DNA of 26,831 nt from an uncultured Lachnospiraceae bacterium (GTDB taxonomy: Bacteria; Bacillota; Clostridia; Lachnospirales; Lachnospiraceae): the NCBI GenBank assembly GCA_910579735.1, contig CAJTUZ010000032.1:1-26831 (forward strand), given 5' to 3'. The position numbers and the translations under genes were made by a program. The notes under the pieces were generated by a model. That model was given only the letters and a program-made list of their open reading frames with translations, was not told the DNA's origin and did no database searches. Of the stretch, positions 1 through 6,988 are shown piece after piece (position 1 is the stretch's first letter; every line of letters begins with the position of its first letter).

Positions 1-2
1 AG

Positions 3-1763
3 TTAGAGCAGTTGGTAAATGCACTGAAACAAATGGAAGCGCAGCATAAGCAGCTTATGTTCGGGGATGGAGATGCCGCAGCAGTATCCGAAAAATCAGC
101 AATATATGCCGAAACGCAGAGAAAAGTTGATGAAATCCCCTATATGCCGATCGACGTAGCCGGAAGATTTAAAGTAACCGATGAAGACTTTACTTTAAAT
201 CAGGTGCATATCGAAGGCAGCGCTTTAAGAAATAAATATGACGAAGCCAGGGAAAAATACGAGACGCTGATGACTGCTCCAAGCAAAGAAATGGGTGACT
301 CGATCCGGAAGGCATTTAGAAATGTGGATGACATTCTGGAAGATATGAAGCTGGAAACGACGGATGAAAACCGCCGCGCAGTACGGATTTTAAGTTATAA
401 TCGGATGGAATTGTCGGCGGAGAATATACAGGCCGTGAAAGAGAGCGACACGGAGCTTCGAAGCGTGATCGAAAAAATGACACCGGCCGTTGTACTGCAG
501 ACGATCCGCGACGGGAAAAATCCGCTGGAGATGACGGTACCGGAACTGAATGATTATCTGGATTCCATGGAGTATCATAAAGAACAGGAAGTTGAAAAGT
601 ACAGCCGTTTCCTGTATAAACTGGACAAAAACAAAGAGATTGATGCGCAGGAACGTTCGGCGTATATCGGTATTTACAGAATGTTCAGGCAGCTTGAGAA
701 AACGGATGATGCAGCGGTCGGAATGATTCTGAACACCGGAGCGGAGTTTTCCTTTAAAAATCTGCTGAGTGCAGTACGCAGCAACAAAAAGGCCGGCATG
801 GATTTTACGGTTGATGATGCGTTTGCCGGCATAGAAGCGGCAGCAAAAGGAGTATCCATATCCGCACAGATCAATGCAGGATTTAACAGGACTTATCAGG
901 ATATCGCCAGAGCGGCGGCAGACCGTATGGCGAAGCAGGACGCGTCTACGGAGGCGGATTACCAAAACGACAGGGTTCAGGAATACCGCCAGTTAAATGA
1001 GGTAGAGGATTCCGTTATCAACGAATTGCTGGATAATAAGCAGCCGGTAACAGCCAACAATCTTTTGGCAGCGGATATGTTAATGAACCGCAGCGGCGCT
1101 CTTTATAAAAAACTGAATGAATATACCAAATCTGCCGATAAAGATAAAGTAAAAGATGCACTTTCGCATGTGCAGGAGGCAATGACCGATAAGGACAGTC
1201 TGCAGGAAGCATATGGAGAAATGCAGGAGATTTATGAAGAGGTATTGGAAGAAGCCCAATATGACCCGGAGATAACGTATATCGATCTGAAGGCCATCCA
1301 GAGCTGCAAAAAACAGCTTACACTGGCAGGGAATCTGGCGCAGGAAGAAAATTACCAGATACCTGTCGAGATTCATGGTGAGATGACAGCGATCCATTTG
1401 AGAGTGCTTCATGACGAAAAAGAAGGCGGCAAGGTAAAGGCAGCATTTTCTACGGAAGCCTACGGCAAGGTTGCGGCGCAGTTCAGTATCAGAAATAACA
1501 AAATTACAGGATATATTGCCTGCTCCACTGCGGAGGGAACTGCAGGCCTGCAGGAAAGAGCGGAAAACCTGCGGACAGGGTTGGAGAAGCAGGTATCCTC
1601 TTTGATACAGAAGGAACTGGAACTTGACAATGTCAGCATCATTCATGGAAGTGATCTGGATCTGAATGCATTTACGGCGGGAGAGCAGTCAAATGGCGCC
1701 TCCGTTAAGACCGCCGATCTGTATCAGATAGCAAAGGCGTTTATTACGACTGTTACAGCATAA
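3..1763 (+). CDS. FliK-like flagellar protein (DUF6240-type), 5' end cut by window
   Basis: The frame is open to the left edge, so the N-terminus is missing; a TTG at 12 is probably an internal Leu codon. The visible ~586 residues are mostly charged and helical, rich in Glu, Lys and Gln. Roughly residues 450-550 change character: a beta-rich stretch (IPVEIHGEMTAIHLRV), an AYGKVAAQFSI segment, then a helix and LELDNVSII. That order resembles the C-terminal domain of the flagellar hook-length control protein FliK, whose family signature is 'LG.V.v...' followed by a helix and 'lG...v.v'. The overall type matches what is called DUF6240 in Lachnospiraceae, by recall only. It lies 32 bases upstream of flagellin, which supports a flagellar role. 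If the comparison holds, it would take part in hook or rod length control or be an exported flagellar accessory protein. Function is inferred from C-terminal shape and context. Confidence 0.6.
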   Translation, partial: LEQLVNALKQMEAQHKQLMFGDGDAAAVSEKSAIYAETQRKVDEIPYMPIDVAGRFKVTDEDFTLNQVHIEGSALRNKYDEAREKYETLMTAPSKEMGDSIRKAFRNVDDILEDMKLETTDENRRAVRILSYNRMELSAENIQAVKESDTELRSVIEKMTPAVVLQTIRDGKNPLEMTVPELNDYLDSMEYHKEQEVEKYSRFLYKLDKNKEIDAQERSAYIGIYRMFRQLEKTDDAAVGMILNTGAEFSFKNLLSAVRSNKKAGMDFTVDDAFAGIEAAAKGVSISAQINAGFNRTYQDIARAAADRMAKQDASTEADYQNDRVQEYRQLNEVEDSVINELLDNKQPVTANNLLAADMLMNRSGALYKKLNEYTKSADKDKVKDALSHVQEAMTDKDSLQEAYGEMQEIYEEVLEEAQYDPEITYIDLKAIQSCKKQLTLAGNLAQEENYQIPVEIHGEMTAIHLRVLHDEKEGGKVKAAFSTEAYGKVAAQFSIRNNKITGYIACSTAEGTAGLQERAENLRTGLEKQVSSLIQKELELDNVSIIHGSDLDLNAFTAGEQSNGASVKTADLYQIAKAFITTVTA

Positions 1764-1795
1764 TACATTACATGATTTACAAGGAGGAAGACTAA

Positions 1796-2959
1796 ATGAG
1801 AATTAATTATAACGCATCTGCAATGCGTGCGAACAATGCATTGAATGTAGCCGATAACAGAGTGGCGGCATCGCTGCAGAGATTATCATCCGGCCTGAAA
1901 GTAAACAGCGCCAAAGACAACCCGTCCGGATATGCGATAGGGCGGAGAATGGATGCGCAGATTGCCGGCGTTTCCATGGCGACAAGAAATGCTAATACCG
2001 GAATCTCCATTATCGAAACGGCAGACGGTGCGCTGACAGAAGTACACGATATGCTGCAGAGAATGAACGAGCTGGCGGTAAAGGGAAGCACCGGTACACT
2101 GACTACGGCTGACAGAAAAACACTGAATGAGGAACTGATTCAGTTAAAAGAAGAAGTTACGAGAATTGCAAAAGATACCGAGTTTAACGGGCAGCCGCTC
2201 TTAGATGGCAGCTTCGATCTGAAAGGATATACCAATGATCCGCAGTTAAGAGCAAAAGTGGCTTATTACAGCGATGATGTACTGGCGAAGGAATATACTA
2301 TCAATACGCTTAACGTGATCTATACCGATACCGGTAAGATCGATCTGGATCAGACGAACAGTCCGGCAAACTTTGTGCCGGGGCCGGAATTTCCGGCAGG
2401 CGCAAAAATCTCCGAAATCGGAGAAAACTACCTGACGATCACGGATGAGCATGGTTTTGAACTGACATTGGATATTACGCCTGATCCGGTGAAAGACGTG
2501 CTCGGAAATATTACAAGTTATAATCCCGTCAGCTTTACGAATCTGAAACTGGATATTACAGGAATCGGTGCAATGGATACACAGATCGGCGCCAATGAAG
2601 GACAGATACTGGAGATCAGAATTCCGACCATTTCCCTTCAAAGACTGGGTATTACCAGTGCCGAAGTGACGACGGAAGAAAAGAGCGATGAAGCAAACAT
2701 TGCGATCAAAGCAGGAATTGCCTATGTGTCCGATGCAAGAAGCCGTCTGGGCGCTTATCAGAACCGTCTGGAGCATACTGTCAGCAGTCTTGACATTACA
2801 AATGAAAATATGACTTCTGCATATTCCCGTATCATGGATGTGGATCTGTCGGAGGAGATGACGAGTTATACGACGCAGCAGGTTGTCGAGCAGGCGGCTA
2901 TCTCCATGCTGGCACAGGCCAACGAAAGACCTTCTCAGGTACTGCAGTTATTACAGTAG
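1796..2959 (+). CDS. fliC: Flagellin
   Basis: This is the main subunit of the flagellar filament, exported by the flagellar type III apparatus and polymerised outside the cell. The N-terminal ~140 residues are a classic D0/D1 domain (MRINYNASAMRANNAL, LQRLSSGLKVNSAKDNPSGYAI, FNGQPLLDG). The C-terminal ~90 residues are the matching D1/D0 half (SRLGAYQNRLEHTVSSLDI, ending AISMLAQAN...VLQLLQ). The central variable part, about residues 145-290, is short, giving 387 aa in total. The ATG follows a perfect AAGGAGG at 1781-1787 by 8 bases, consistent with high expression. It sits between the FliK-like gene and the fliS-like gene, an arrangement that supplies its own export chaperone. No separate sigma-28 promoter is evident in the 32-base gap, so transcription may start inside or before the upstream gene. 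The family is certain; hag would be an equally valid symbol. Confidence 0.96.
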   Translation: MRINYNASAMRANNALNVADNRVAASLQRLSSGLKVNSAKDNPSGYAIGRRMDAQIAGVSMATRNANTGISIIETADGALTEVHDMLQRMNELAVKGSTGTLTTADRKTLNEELIQLKEEVTRIAKDTEFNGQPLLDGSFDLKGYTNDPQLRAKVAYYSDDVLAKEYTINTLNVIYTDTGKIDLDQTNSPANFVPGPEFPAGAKISEIGENYLTITDEHGFELTLDITPDPVKDVLGNITSYNPVSFTNLKLDITGIGAMDTQIGANEGQILEIRIPTISLQRLGITSAEVTTEEKSDEANIAIKAGIAYVSDARSRLGAYQNRLEHTVSSLDITNENMTSAYSRIMDVDLSEEMTSYTTQQVVEQAAISMLAQANERPSQVLQLLQ

Positions 2960-2973
2960 AAAGGATTTAATGT

Positions 2974-3450
2974 ATGACGAAGGAATTAAAGCAGGAATTC
3001 ACATTGCGCATCACACAGGCGAATAAGACACAGTTGATTACGATTCTGTATGAGATGGTTCTGCTTTATCTGAAAGAAGCGGAGGAAGCGCTTGATGTAC
3101 AGGATAAACGGGCCTATAAAGACGCTATCCGTAAAATAAGAGACTGTATGAATGAATTGATGATGTCTCTGCATCTGGAATATGATCTGGCGAGAAATTT
3201 ACTGCAGCTTTATCAGTTCATAAGCAGAGAACTGGTGCAGGCCAGTATACATTACGAAAAGGAAAATCTGCAGCATATCAGAAACATTATCAGGCAGCTT
3301 CACAAGGCATATAAGCAGATTGAGGGCCAGGATGCATCAGGTCCCGTGATGGGCAATACGCAGACCGTATATGCCGGTTTGACTTACGGCAGGAACACTT
3401 TGAACGAAAGCATTAATGACCCTGCAGGAAACCGGGGATTCTGTGTGTAA
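2974..3450 (+). CDS. fliS: FliS-like flagellin export chaperone
   Basis: FliS binds the C-terminal D0 helix of unfolded flagellin in the cytoplasm and keeps it from polymerising before export. This protein has the all-helical FliS pattern: an N-terminal TQLITILYEMVLLYLKEA segment (compare LI.MLYD....L..A), a middle helix pair with IRDCMNELMMSLHLEYDLA, then LLQLYQFISRELVQA. At 158 aa it is longer than the usual ~130; the extra C-terminal ~40 residues (from about QDASGPVMG) look disordered. The start ATG lies 14 bases after the flagellin stop with AAAGG before it. Sequence divergence from textbook FliS is noticeable, but the position directly after flagellin makes the call solid. A hairpin terminator follows. 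Confidence 0.8.
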   Translation: MTKELKQEFTLRITQANKTQLITILYEMVLLYLKEAEEALDVQDKRAYKDAIRKIRDCMNELMMSLHLEYDLARNLLQLYQFISRELVQASIHYEKENLQHIRNIIRQLHKAYKQIEGQDASGPVMGNTQTVYAGLTYGRNTLNESINDPAGNRGFCV

Positions 3451-3517
3451 TATCGGCATTTACATTTGTTTTATCTTTGCATTTGTTTTATCAAAGAAAT
3501 ATCGAATCATAAATTCA

Positions 3518-3552
3518 TTCCCTGAACGGTGAAATCGTTCAGGGGATTTTTC
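3518..3552 (+). terminator. Rho-independent terminator of the flagellin operon
   Basis: CCCTGAACG at 3520-3528 pairs perfectly with CGTTCAGGG at 3536-3544 (9 bp, extendable by T-G and T-A), with a 7-base loop GTGAAAT, followed by ATTTTTCT. It separates the flagellar genes from the DUF3796/HTH unit. Confidence 0.9.
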
Positions 3553-3604
3553 TGTGATAGGAAATGCTGCCTGATGAAATCATGATCTGTAATCGATATA
3601 AAAA

Positions 3605-3683
3605 GTGATATATTTGTAACATTCTCATTGACATATAAAAATGATAGTGATATATTTGTCATATAAAGAGATAAATATATCAC
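3605..3683. promoter_or_regulatory. Three-copy operator-like repeat GTGATATATTT
   Basis: The 13-mer GTGATATATTTGT occurs at 3605-3617 and exactly again at 3647-3659. Its 11-base core appears inverted (AAATATATCAC) at 3673-3683. The second and third copies match over 14 bases (ATAGTGATATATTT at 3644-3657, reverse complement at 3673-3686). The boxes lie upstream of the -35, over the -10, and downstream of the probable start point. This is the layout expected of a repressor operator; the small HTH protein encoded at 4373-4573 is the obvious candidate ligand. Binding by that protein is inference. Confidence 0.7.
3628..3656 (+). promoter_or_regulatory. Sigma-A-type promoter for the DUF3796/HTH pair
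   Basis: TTGACA (3628-3633), a 17-base spacer, and TATATT (3651-3656). The -10 lies inside the second GTGATATATTT box, so occupancy of that box would block RNA polymerase. Confidence 0.8.
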
Positions 3684-3702
3684 TATTGGAGAGGGTGTTA
3701 AC

Positions 3703-4368
3703 GTGAAAAAGAAAGCAAAAACGGTTATTTTGATCGGTGTCGTATGTGCCGTATTTATGGCAGTATCTACATGGTATGCCGTCGTTTATAATGATGCAAG
3801 GCTGGTTGTACCGATGAATGCCGATGAGTATGTATTTCGGATACAGGATCTGCCGATGATCCTTTCTATCGCTTCTCTTTTGTTGTATGTATGTTACCTT
3901 TTTGTCTTGCTGTTTCAGGAAATTATCAAGAATAAGAAAAGGGAATTGTCTGTACAGACGACCAGAAAAATCAGTCCCAGGTTAGGGTTTCTTGGATTTC
4001 TCGGATTCCTTGGGTTTTTGGGATTCTGGAGTTACGGCGAGGGAAAAGGAATATCCCCCTTTTTATATTTTGTGTTTTTCGGTTTCTTCGGTTTTTTCTT
4101 TGAAGGAAAAATGTCAGGCACTTTTATGGATGAAAGATACAGGGAAAATAGAGCAAAGGCGCGCCTTAAGGCAAACGGGATCGCCATTGATATCATTTTT
4201 ATTGCGCTGCTTGCGGTTGGATCGGGAAAGTTTGCAGGAAGTTTGGAAATTACGTTGATCGCATTTGTGATCGCTGCTGCGTTTGCGATAGCGCTGTCCG
4301 TATTCCTTGGAGAATATCTGCTGTATCGATACGACCATGACGATCAGACAGAAGAAAGTGAAGAATAA
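3703..4368 (+). CDS. DUF3796-type membrane protein with GFLGF repeat
   Basis: Integral membrane protein of unknown function, 221 aa. Membrane segments are predicted near residues 8-28, 50-74, 161-176 and 184-208. Between them is a striking low-complexity hydrophobic run, GFLGFLGFLGFLGF at about 95-108, and a second Phe/Gly-rich stretch (FVFFGFFGFFFEG) at about 123-135. Tandem LGF units of this kind are characteristic of the DUF3796 family as I recall it. The GTG start is preceded by GGAGAGGGTG. The next gene, a 66-aa HTH regulator, starts 4 bases after the stop, so the two are co-transcribed from the promoter at 3628-3656. Such regulator/membrane-protein pairs are common in Firmicutes, but their job is not established. 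The repeat is encoded by non-identical codons, so it is not a simple DNA slippage product. Confidence 0.7.
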   Translation: MKKKAKTVILIGVVCAVFMAVSTWYAVVYNDARLVVPMNADEYVFRIQDLPMILSIASLLLYVCYLFVLLFQEIIKNKKRELSVQTTRKISPRLGFLGFLGFLGFLGFWSYGEGKGISPFLYFVFFGFFGFFFEGKMSGTFMDERYRENRAKARLKANGIAIDIIFIALLAVGSGKFAGSLEITLIAFVIAAAFAIALSVFLGEYLLYRYDHDDQTEESEE

Positions 4369-4372
4369 AACA

Positions 4373-4573
4373 ATGCCGGACTTTGAGTGCAGATTAAAAA
4401 AATACCGACAGTTGAAGGAAATGACGCAGGAACAGTTAGCGGTGCAGGTGGGCGTGCGCAGAGAGACGATCATGCGCCTGGAAAAGGCGCAGTACAACCC
4501 GTCTCTGAAACTGGCAATTGATATTTCAAGAGCCGTTGACGCGCCCATTGAAGAAATCTTTATATTTAAGTGA
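4373..4573 (+). CDS. Small HTH (Cro/CI, XRE-type) transcriptional regulator
   Basis: A DNA-binding protein of 66 aa consisting of little more than one helix-turn-helix: CRLKKYRQLKEMTQEQLAVQ then VGVRRETIMRLEKAQYNPSL and LAIDISRAVDAPIEEIF. This is the compact YozG-like size class. The start chosen is the ATG at 4373, because the protein then begins just before the conserved helix. An ATG at 4337 and a longer frame from 4307 also exist but would overlap the preceding gene. The spacing of 4 bases after the DUF3796 gene suggests translational coupling. It probably autoregulates the pair through the three GTGATATATTT boxes upstream (inference). It ends 5 bases before the convergent yaaL-like gene. 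Confidence 0.85.
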   Translation: MPDFECRLKKYRQLKEMTQEQLAVQVGVRRETIMRLEKAQYNPSLKLAIDISRAVDAPIEEIFIFK

Positions 4574-4577
4574 CCGG

Positions 4578-4859
4578 TTACAATGTCAGAGAATGATATG
4601 TTTCATCATAAGTTTCCGATGGCAGCAGGTTGCTTTTAGCGGCCTGCTCAAGTAAATATTTATATCGTTTCATGACAGCATTTACTTCGTAAATATAGCA
4701 GTCTATCAAGTCGGGATCTGTTACATTATCAAAACCGGAGTAGGCATTTTCCAGAGCATATTTTGCCTGCAGCAGTTCTTCGTGAATCGATGGCTTTCTG
4801 AGTTCTATCCCATCTTCTGTATCGATCCGGCAGGGACTATGGCGAAATAAAGTCTTCAT
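4578..4859 (-). CDS. yaaL: YaaL-like (DUF2508) protein
   Basis: Small soluble protein of 93 aa. The core LLQAKYALENAYSGFDNVTD followed by PDLIDCYIYEVNAVMKRYKYLL matches my recollection of the DUF2508/YaaL family (alternating helix, 'DPdLID.YIYE', 'RY..LL'). Its biochemical function is unknown. In Firmicutes yaaL usually sits between recR and bofA; here bofA is its immediate neighbour but is transcribed divergently, and recR is absent. The start is the ATG at 4859, because GGAGG (minus strand, within 4864-4869) is spaced correctly for it; an in-frame TTG 12 bases earlier overlaps that ribosome-binding site. Confidence 0.8.
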   Translation of the reverse strand: MKTLFRHSPCRIDTEDGIELRKPSIHEELLQAKYALENAYSGFDNVTDPDLIDCYIYEVNAVMKRYKYLLEQAAKSNLLPSETYDETYHSLTL

Positions 4860-4898
4860 GATTTCCTCCAATCATTTCATTAATTACCTGTTTTATAC

Positions 4899-4904
4899 AT
4901 TATA
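4899..4904 (-). promoter_or_regulatory. Candidate -10 box for yaaL-like gene
   Basis: A perfect TATAAT on the minus strand, 40 bases before the ATG of the yaaL-like gene. No convincing -35 lies 16-18 bases upstream, so this is a weak call. Confidence 0.35.
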
Positions 4905-4913
4905 GACAAAAAT

Positions 4914-4940
4914 TGGAAAAATATTCTTGTAATATTTCCA
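4914..4940. repeat. Inverted repeat in the yaaL-bofA divergent gap
   Basis: GGAAA-AATATT and AATATT-TCC arms face each other around CTTGT, with one bulged base. It lies between the two divergent genes, where a shared regulator could act. The sequence is AT-rich and short, so chance is possible. Confidence 0.35.
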
Positions 4941-4980
4941 GGGGATGTTACATAAGATAAAGGGAAAGGTGGGATGAGCT

Positions 4981-5253
4981 ATGGAACGATTTGGCGGTAT
5001 GGCTGTCATTTTGGGTGTCTGCGTGATCGTGCTTCTGATCGGCGCATTCGGAAGAAAAATAGAATGGATCATTAATTTTGTACTTAGAGCGGTAATGGGG
5101 ACCATCGGCATCTATTTCCTGAACAGCTTTTTGTTTTCAAGACAGATTGCGGTTATGGTCGGCATTAATCCCATGACAGTTTTGACATCCGGAATCTTAG
5201 GATTTCCGGGGATTATCGTACTTTACGGCATCAATTTTTTTAAGGTGTTGTAA
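4981..5253 (+). CDS. bofA: BofA-family pro-sigma-K processing inhibitor
   Basis: BofA is a small membrane protein that, in Bacillus, holds the SpoIVFB protease inactive in the outer forespore membrane until forespore signals permit sigma-K maturation. This protein has 90 aa with two hydrophobic segments (about 7-23 and 28-52), then the family signature near the C-terminus: VGINPMTVLTSGILGFPGII (the NP.T.......GxPG pattern). The ATG at 4981 follows AAAGGTGGG. Its divergent neighbour, a yaaL-like gene, matches the usual yaaL-bofA association. Presence suggests a spore-forming lineage, although bofA homologues also occur in clostridia whose sigma-K control differs from that of Bacillus. Confidence 0.88.
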   Translation: MERFGGMAVILGVCVIVLLIGAFGRKIEWIINFVLRAVMGTIGIYFLNSFLFSRQIAVMVGINPMTVLTSGILGFPGIIVLYGINFFKVL

Positions 5254-5289
5254 TAATTTCACAAAATCGATTTTTTTACAAAATACCTC

Positions 5290-5318
5290 TGGACAAGACA
5301 GAAAAAAGAATATATAAT
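5290..5318 (+). promoter_or_regulatory. Sigma-A-type promoter of the Tad pilus operon
   Basis: TGGACA (5290-5295), 17-base spacer, TATAAT (5313-5318). It leaves a 5' leader of about 110 bases before the first tad gene, in which I see only AT-rich sequence and the strong ribosome-binding site. Confidence 0.75.
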
Positions 5319-5438
5319 TCGTTTTATCGTATAGGAAATACAACTCATAAAATTCTTTATTATTCAAATTACGAATGCAGTATCAGGAAGTATCTTCCAA
5401 ATGAATTCTTTGAGACAAACTTTTATAACAGGAGGTGA

Positions 5439-5978
5439 TTGGTTGGACTGACATCATATAGTCAATATTTTCTATTTCTATTGCTCATTGCAGCGGTCTT
5501 TATGGATTTTAAGCATGACAGAATTGCAAATGGCTGGATCGTTTTCGGCACATTGACCGGCGCGGCTTTTCGTATCGGTGAAAATGGTCTTTACGGCGTA
5601 TGCAGCGCAGCTGTGGCAATGTTTCTTTCTATCTGTATCTTATATCCTGTCTATAAAATCAATGGTCTTGGAGCGGGAGACGTAAAACTGTTTCTGATGA
5701 TTGGCAGTTTTGTAACAATACAGCAGATGCTTCGGATCATCATCGTTTCGTTTCTGATCGGAGCCGTATTTTCCATCGGCAAACTGATTTCGGAAGCAAA
5801 TTTCAAAGAGAGGATGCAGTATCTATTTTCCTATATGTGCGACGTACTGCGTGAGCGGCAATGGAAATTGTATGGTGATAACCTGAAAGAGGATCATGGG
5901 AAAGTTACGGGCAATAAAATACATTTTGCATTACCGGTCTGCATCAGCGTAATGTTCATATTGGGAGGGATCTATTGA
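5439..5978 (+). CDS. Prepilin peptidase 1 (A24 family, TadV/CpaA-like)
   Basis: Membrane aspartyl protease that removes the leader peptide from Flp-type prepilins at the cytoplasmic face. At 179 aa it is the short form without an N-methylase domain. The two catalytic aspartates are visible: D23 in FMDFKHDRIAN, in the D.....I.N context, and D81 in NGLGAGDVKLF, the GxGD motif. Several hydrophobic segments surround them. It is the first gene of the Tad operon and overlaps the next gene by 4 bases. The start is uncertain: an extended ribosome-binding site, AGGAGGTGAT, occupies 5430-5439 and the only in-frame candidates are TTG at 5439 (very close) and CTG at 5448 (12 bases beyond the GGAGG core). 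The locus carries a second peptidase at 13138-13578. Confidence 0.9.
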   Translation: MVGLTSYSQYFLFLLLIAAVFMDFKHDRIANGWIVFGTLTGAAFRIGENGLYGVCSAAVAMFLSICILYPVYKINGLGAGDVKLFLMIGSFVTIQQMLRIIIVSFLIGAVFSIGKLISEANFKERMQYLFSYMCDVLRERQWKLYGDNLKEDHGKVTGNKIHFALPVCISVMFILGGIY

Positions 5979-6988
5979 AAGAAAAAATTTTAGCAGTCTG
6001 TGATCTGGAAGAAGCCTATGCTTTCCGGATGGCGGAATATATTGTAGAAAAGGTATCGATACCGTATACGATGCATCTTTTTACCAAAACGGAGGAATTG
6101 AAAATCTTCTTAAAGCAGCATGCGATCAGTATTCTGCTGATCGGAGAACGTGCGGTACGGCAGTTGGCATTTAAGCCGGAGATTCCGCATATTTTTGTCC
6201 TTTCAGAGGGCGGGGAGAAAACGGAGTCGTCTTATCACTATATTGATAAGTATCAAAATCCCGAGCAGGTAATCCGGATAATGGTGGAACATGTTACGGA
6301 GCTGCAAGTTTGGGACAGAAGGGAAAGGACACAGGAAGCGCAATGTAAAATAATCGGTGTTTATTCACCGGTCAGAAGGTGTCTGCAGACTTCTTTTGCC
6401 CTGACAATGGGACAGCTTCTTGCCAGAGAGCATAAGACGTTATATATCAATCTGGAATGCTATTCCGGATTCAGTCAGATGATGCGCCGGGAATTTCATG
6501 AGGATATGACGGATATACTTTATTATTTCAAATGTGCAAAAGAAAAATTATCGGGAAGACTTTCCGCCGTCGTACAAAATATCAACGGACTGGATTTTAT
6601 TCCGCCGGAACAGGCAGGCTTTGATGTACAGTCGATTTCAGGAGAAAAATGGCTGGAATTACTGGAGACGCTTGAAACGATCAGCGATTACGAATATGTG
6701 ATCCTGGATCTGACGGATGGAATGAACGGATTATTTGAATTGTTGTCACATTGTTTTAAGATTTACACGATCACGAAAGACGATGGTTTTGCCATGGCGA
6801 AAATGAAACAGTACGAGCAGATCCTGCAGTTAAACGACCTGCATGATATTGCGGGAAAAACCGTGAAGTGCCGGTTTCCCTTTTTTGAAAAGCTGCCATC
6901 GGATCTGAGCCTGATGACCCACGGTGAACTGGCAGGATATGTGAAAGCGATCATTCAAGAGGACTTATATGAGAAACAGGCCGGATGA
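5975..6988 (+). CDS. TadZ/CpaE-like protein with degenerate P-loop
   Basis: TadZ/CpaE proteins pair a receiver-like N-terminal domain with a MinD/ParA-type ATPase and position the Tad machine at the cell pole. Here residues 1-110 have an alpha/beta receiver-like pattern (ILAVCDLEEA, ISILLIG, PHIFVLSE). The second half has the ParA layout: GVYSPVRRCLQTSF at 128-141 where the Walker A loop should be, LYINLE at 156-161, and YVILDLTDG at 241-249 for Walker B. The P-loop lacks its lysine (CLQTS instead of GKT), so ATP hydrolysis is doubtful. The TTG start overlaps the preceding stop in TATTGA, with GGGAGGG before it; the end overlaps cpaF by 20 bases. Placement between TadV and CpaF supports the assignment. 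Confidence 0.8.
   Translation: MKEKILAVCDLEEAYAFRMAEYIVEKVSIPYTMHLFTKTEELKIFLKQHAISILLIGERAVRQLAFKPEIPHIFVLSEGGEKTESSYHYIDKYQNPEQVIRIMVEHVTELQVWDRRERTQEAQCKIIGVYSPVRRCLQTSFALTMGQLLAREHKTLYINLECYSGFSQMMRREFHEDMTDILYYFKCAKEKLSGRLSAVVQNINGLDFIPPEQAGFDVQSISGEKWLELLETLETISDYEYVILDLTDGMNGLFELLSHCFKIYTITKDDGFAMAKMKQYEQILQLNDLHDIAGKTVKCRFPFFEKLPSDLSLMTHGELAGYVKAIIQEDLYEKQAG

Noticed and set aside
3992..4258. Plus-strand frame inside the DUF3796 gene
   Set aside because: It is an alternative frame of a low-complexity coding region without a ribosome-binding site.
5263..5280. AAAATCGATTTT followed by T residues after bofA, possible terminator
   Set aside because: The stem is AT-rich with no room for a loop, so it would be too weak.
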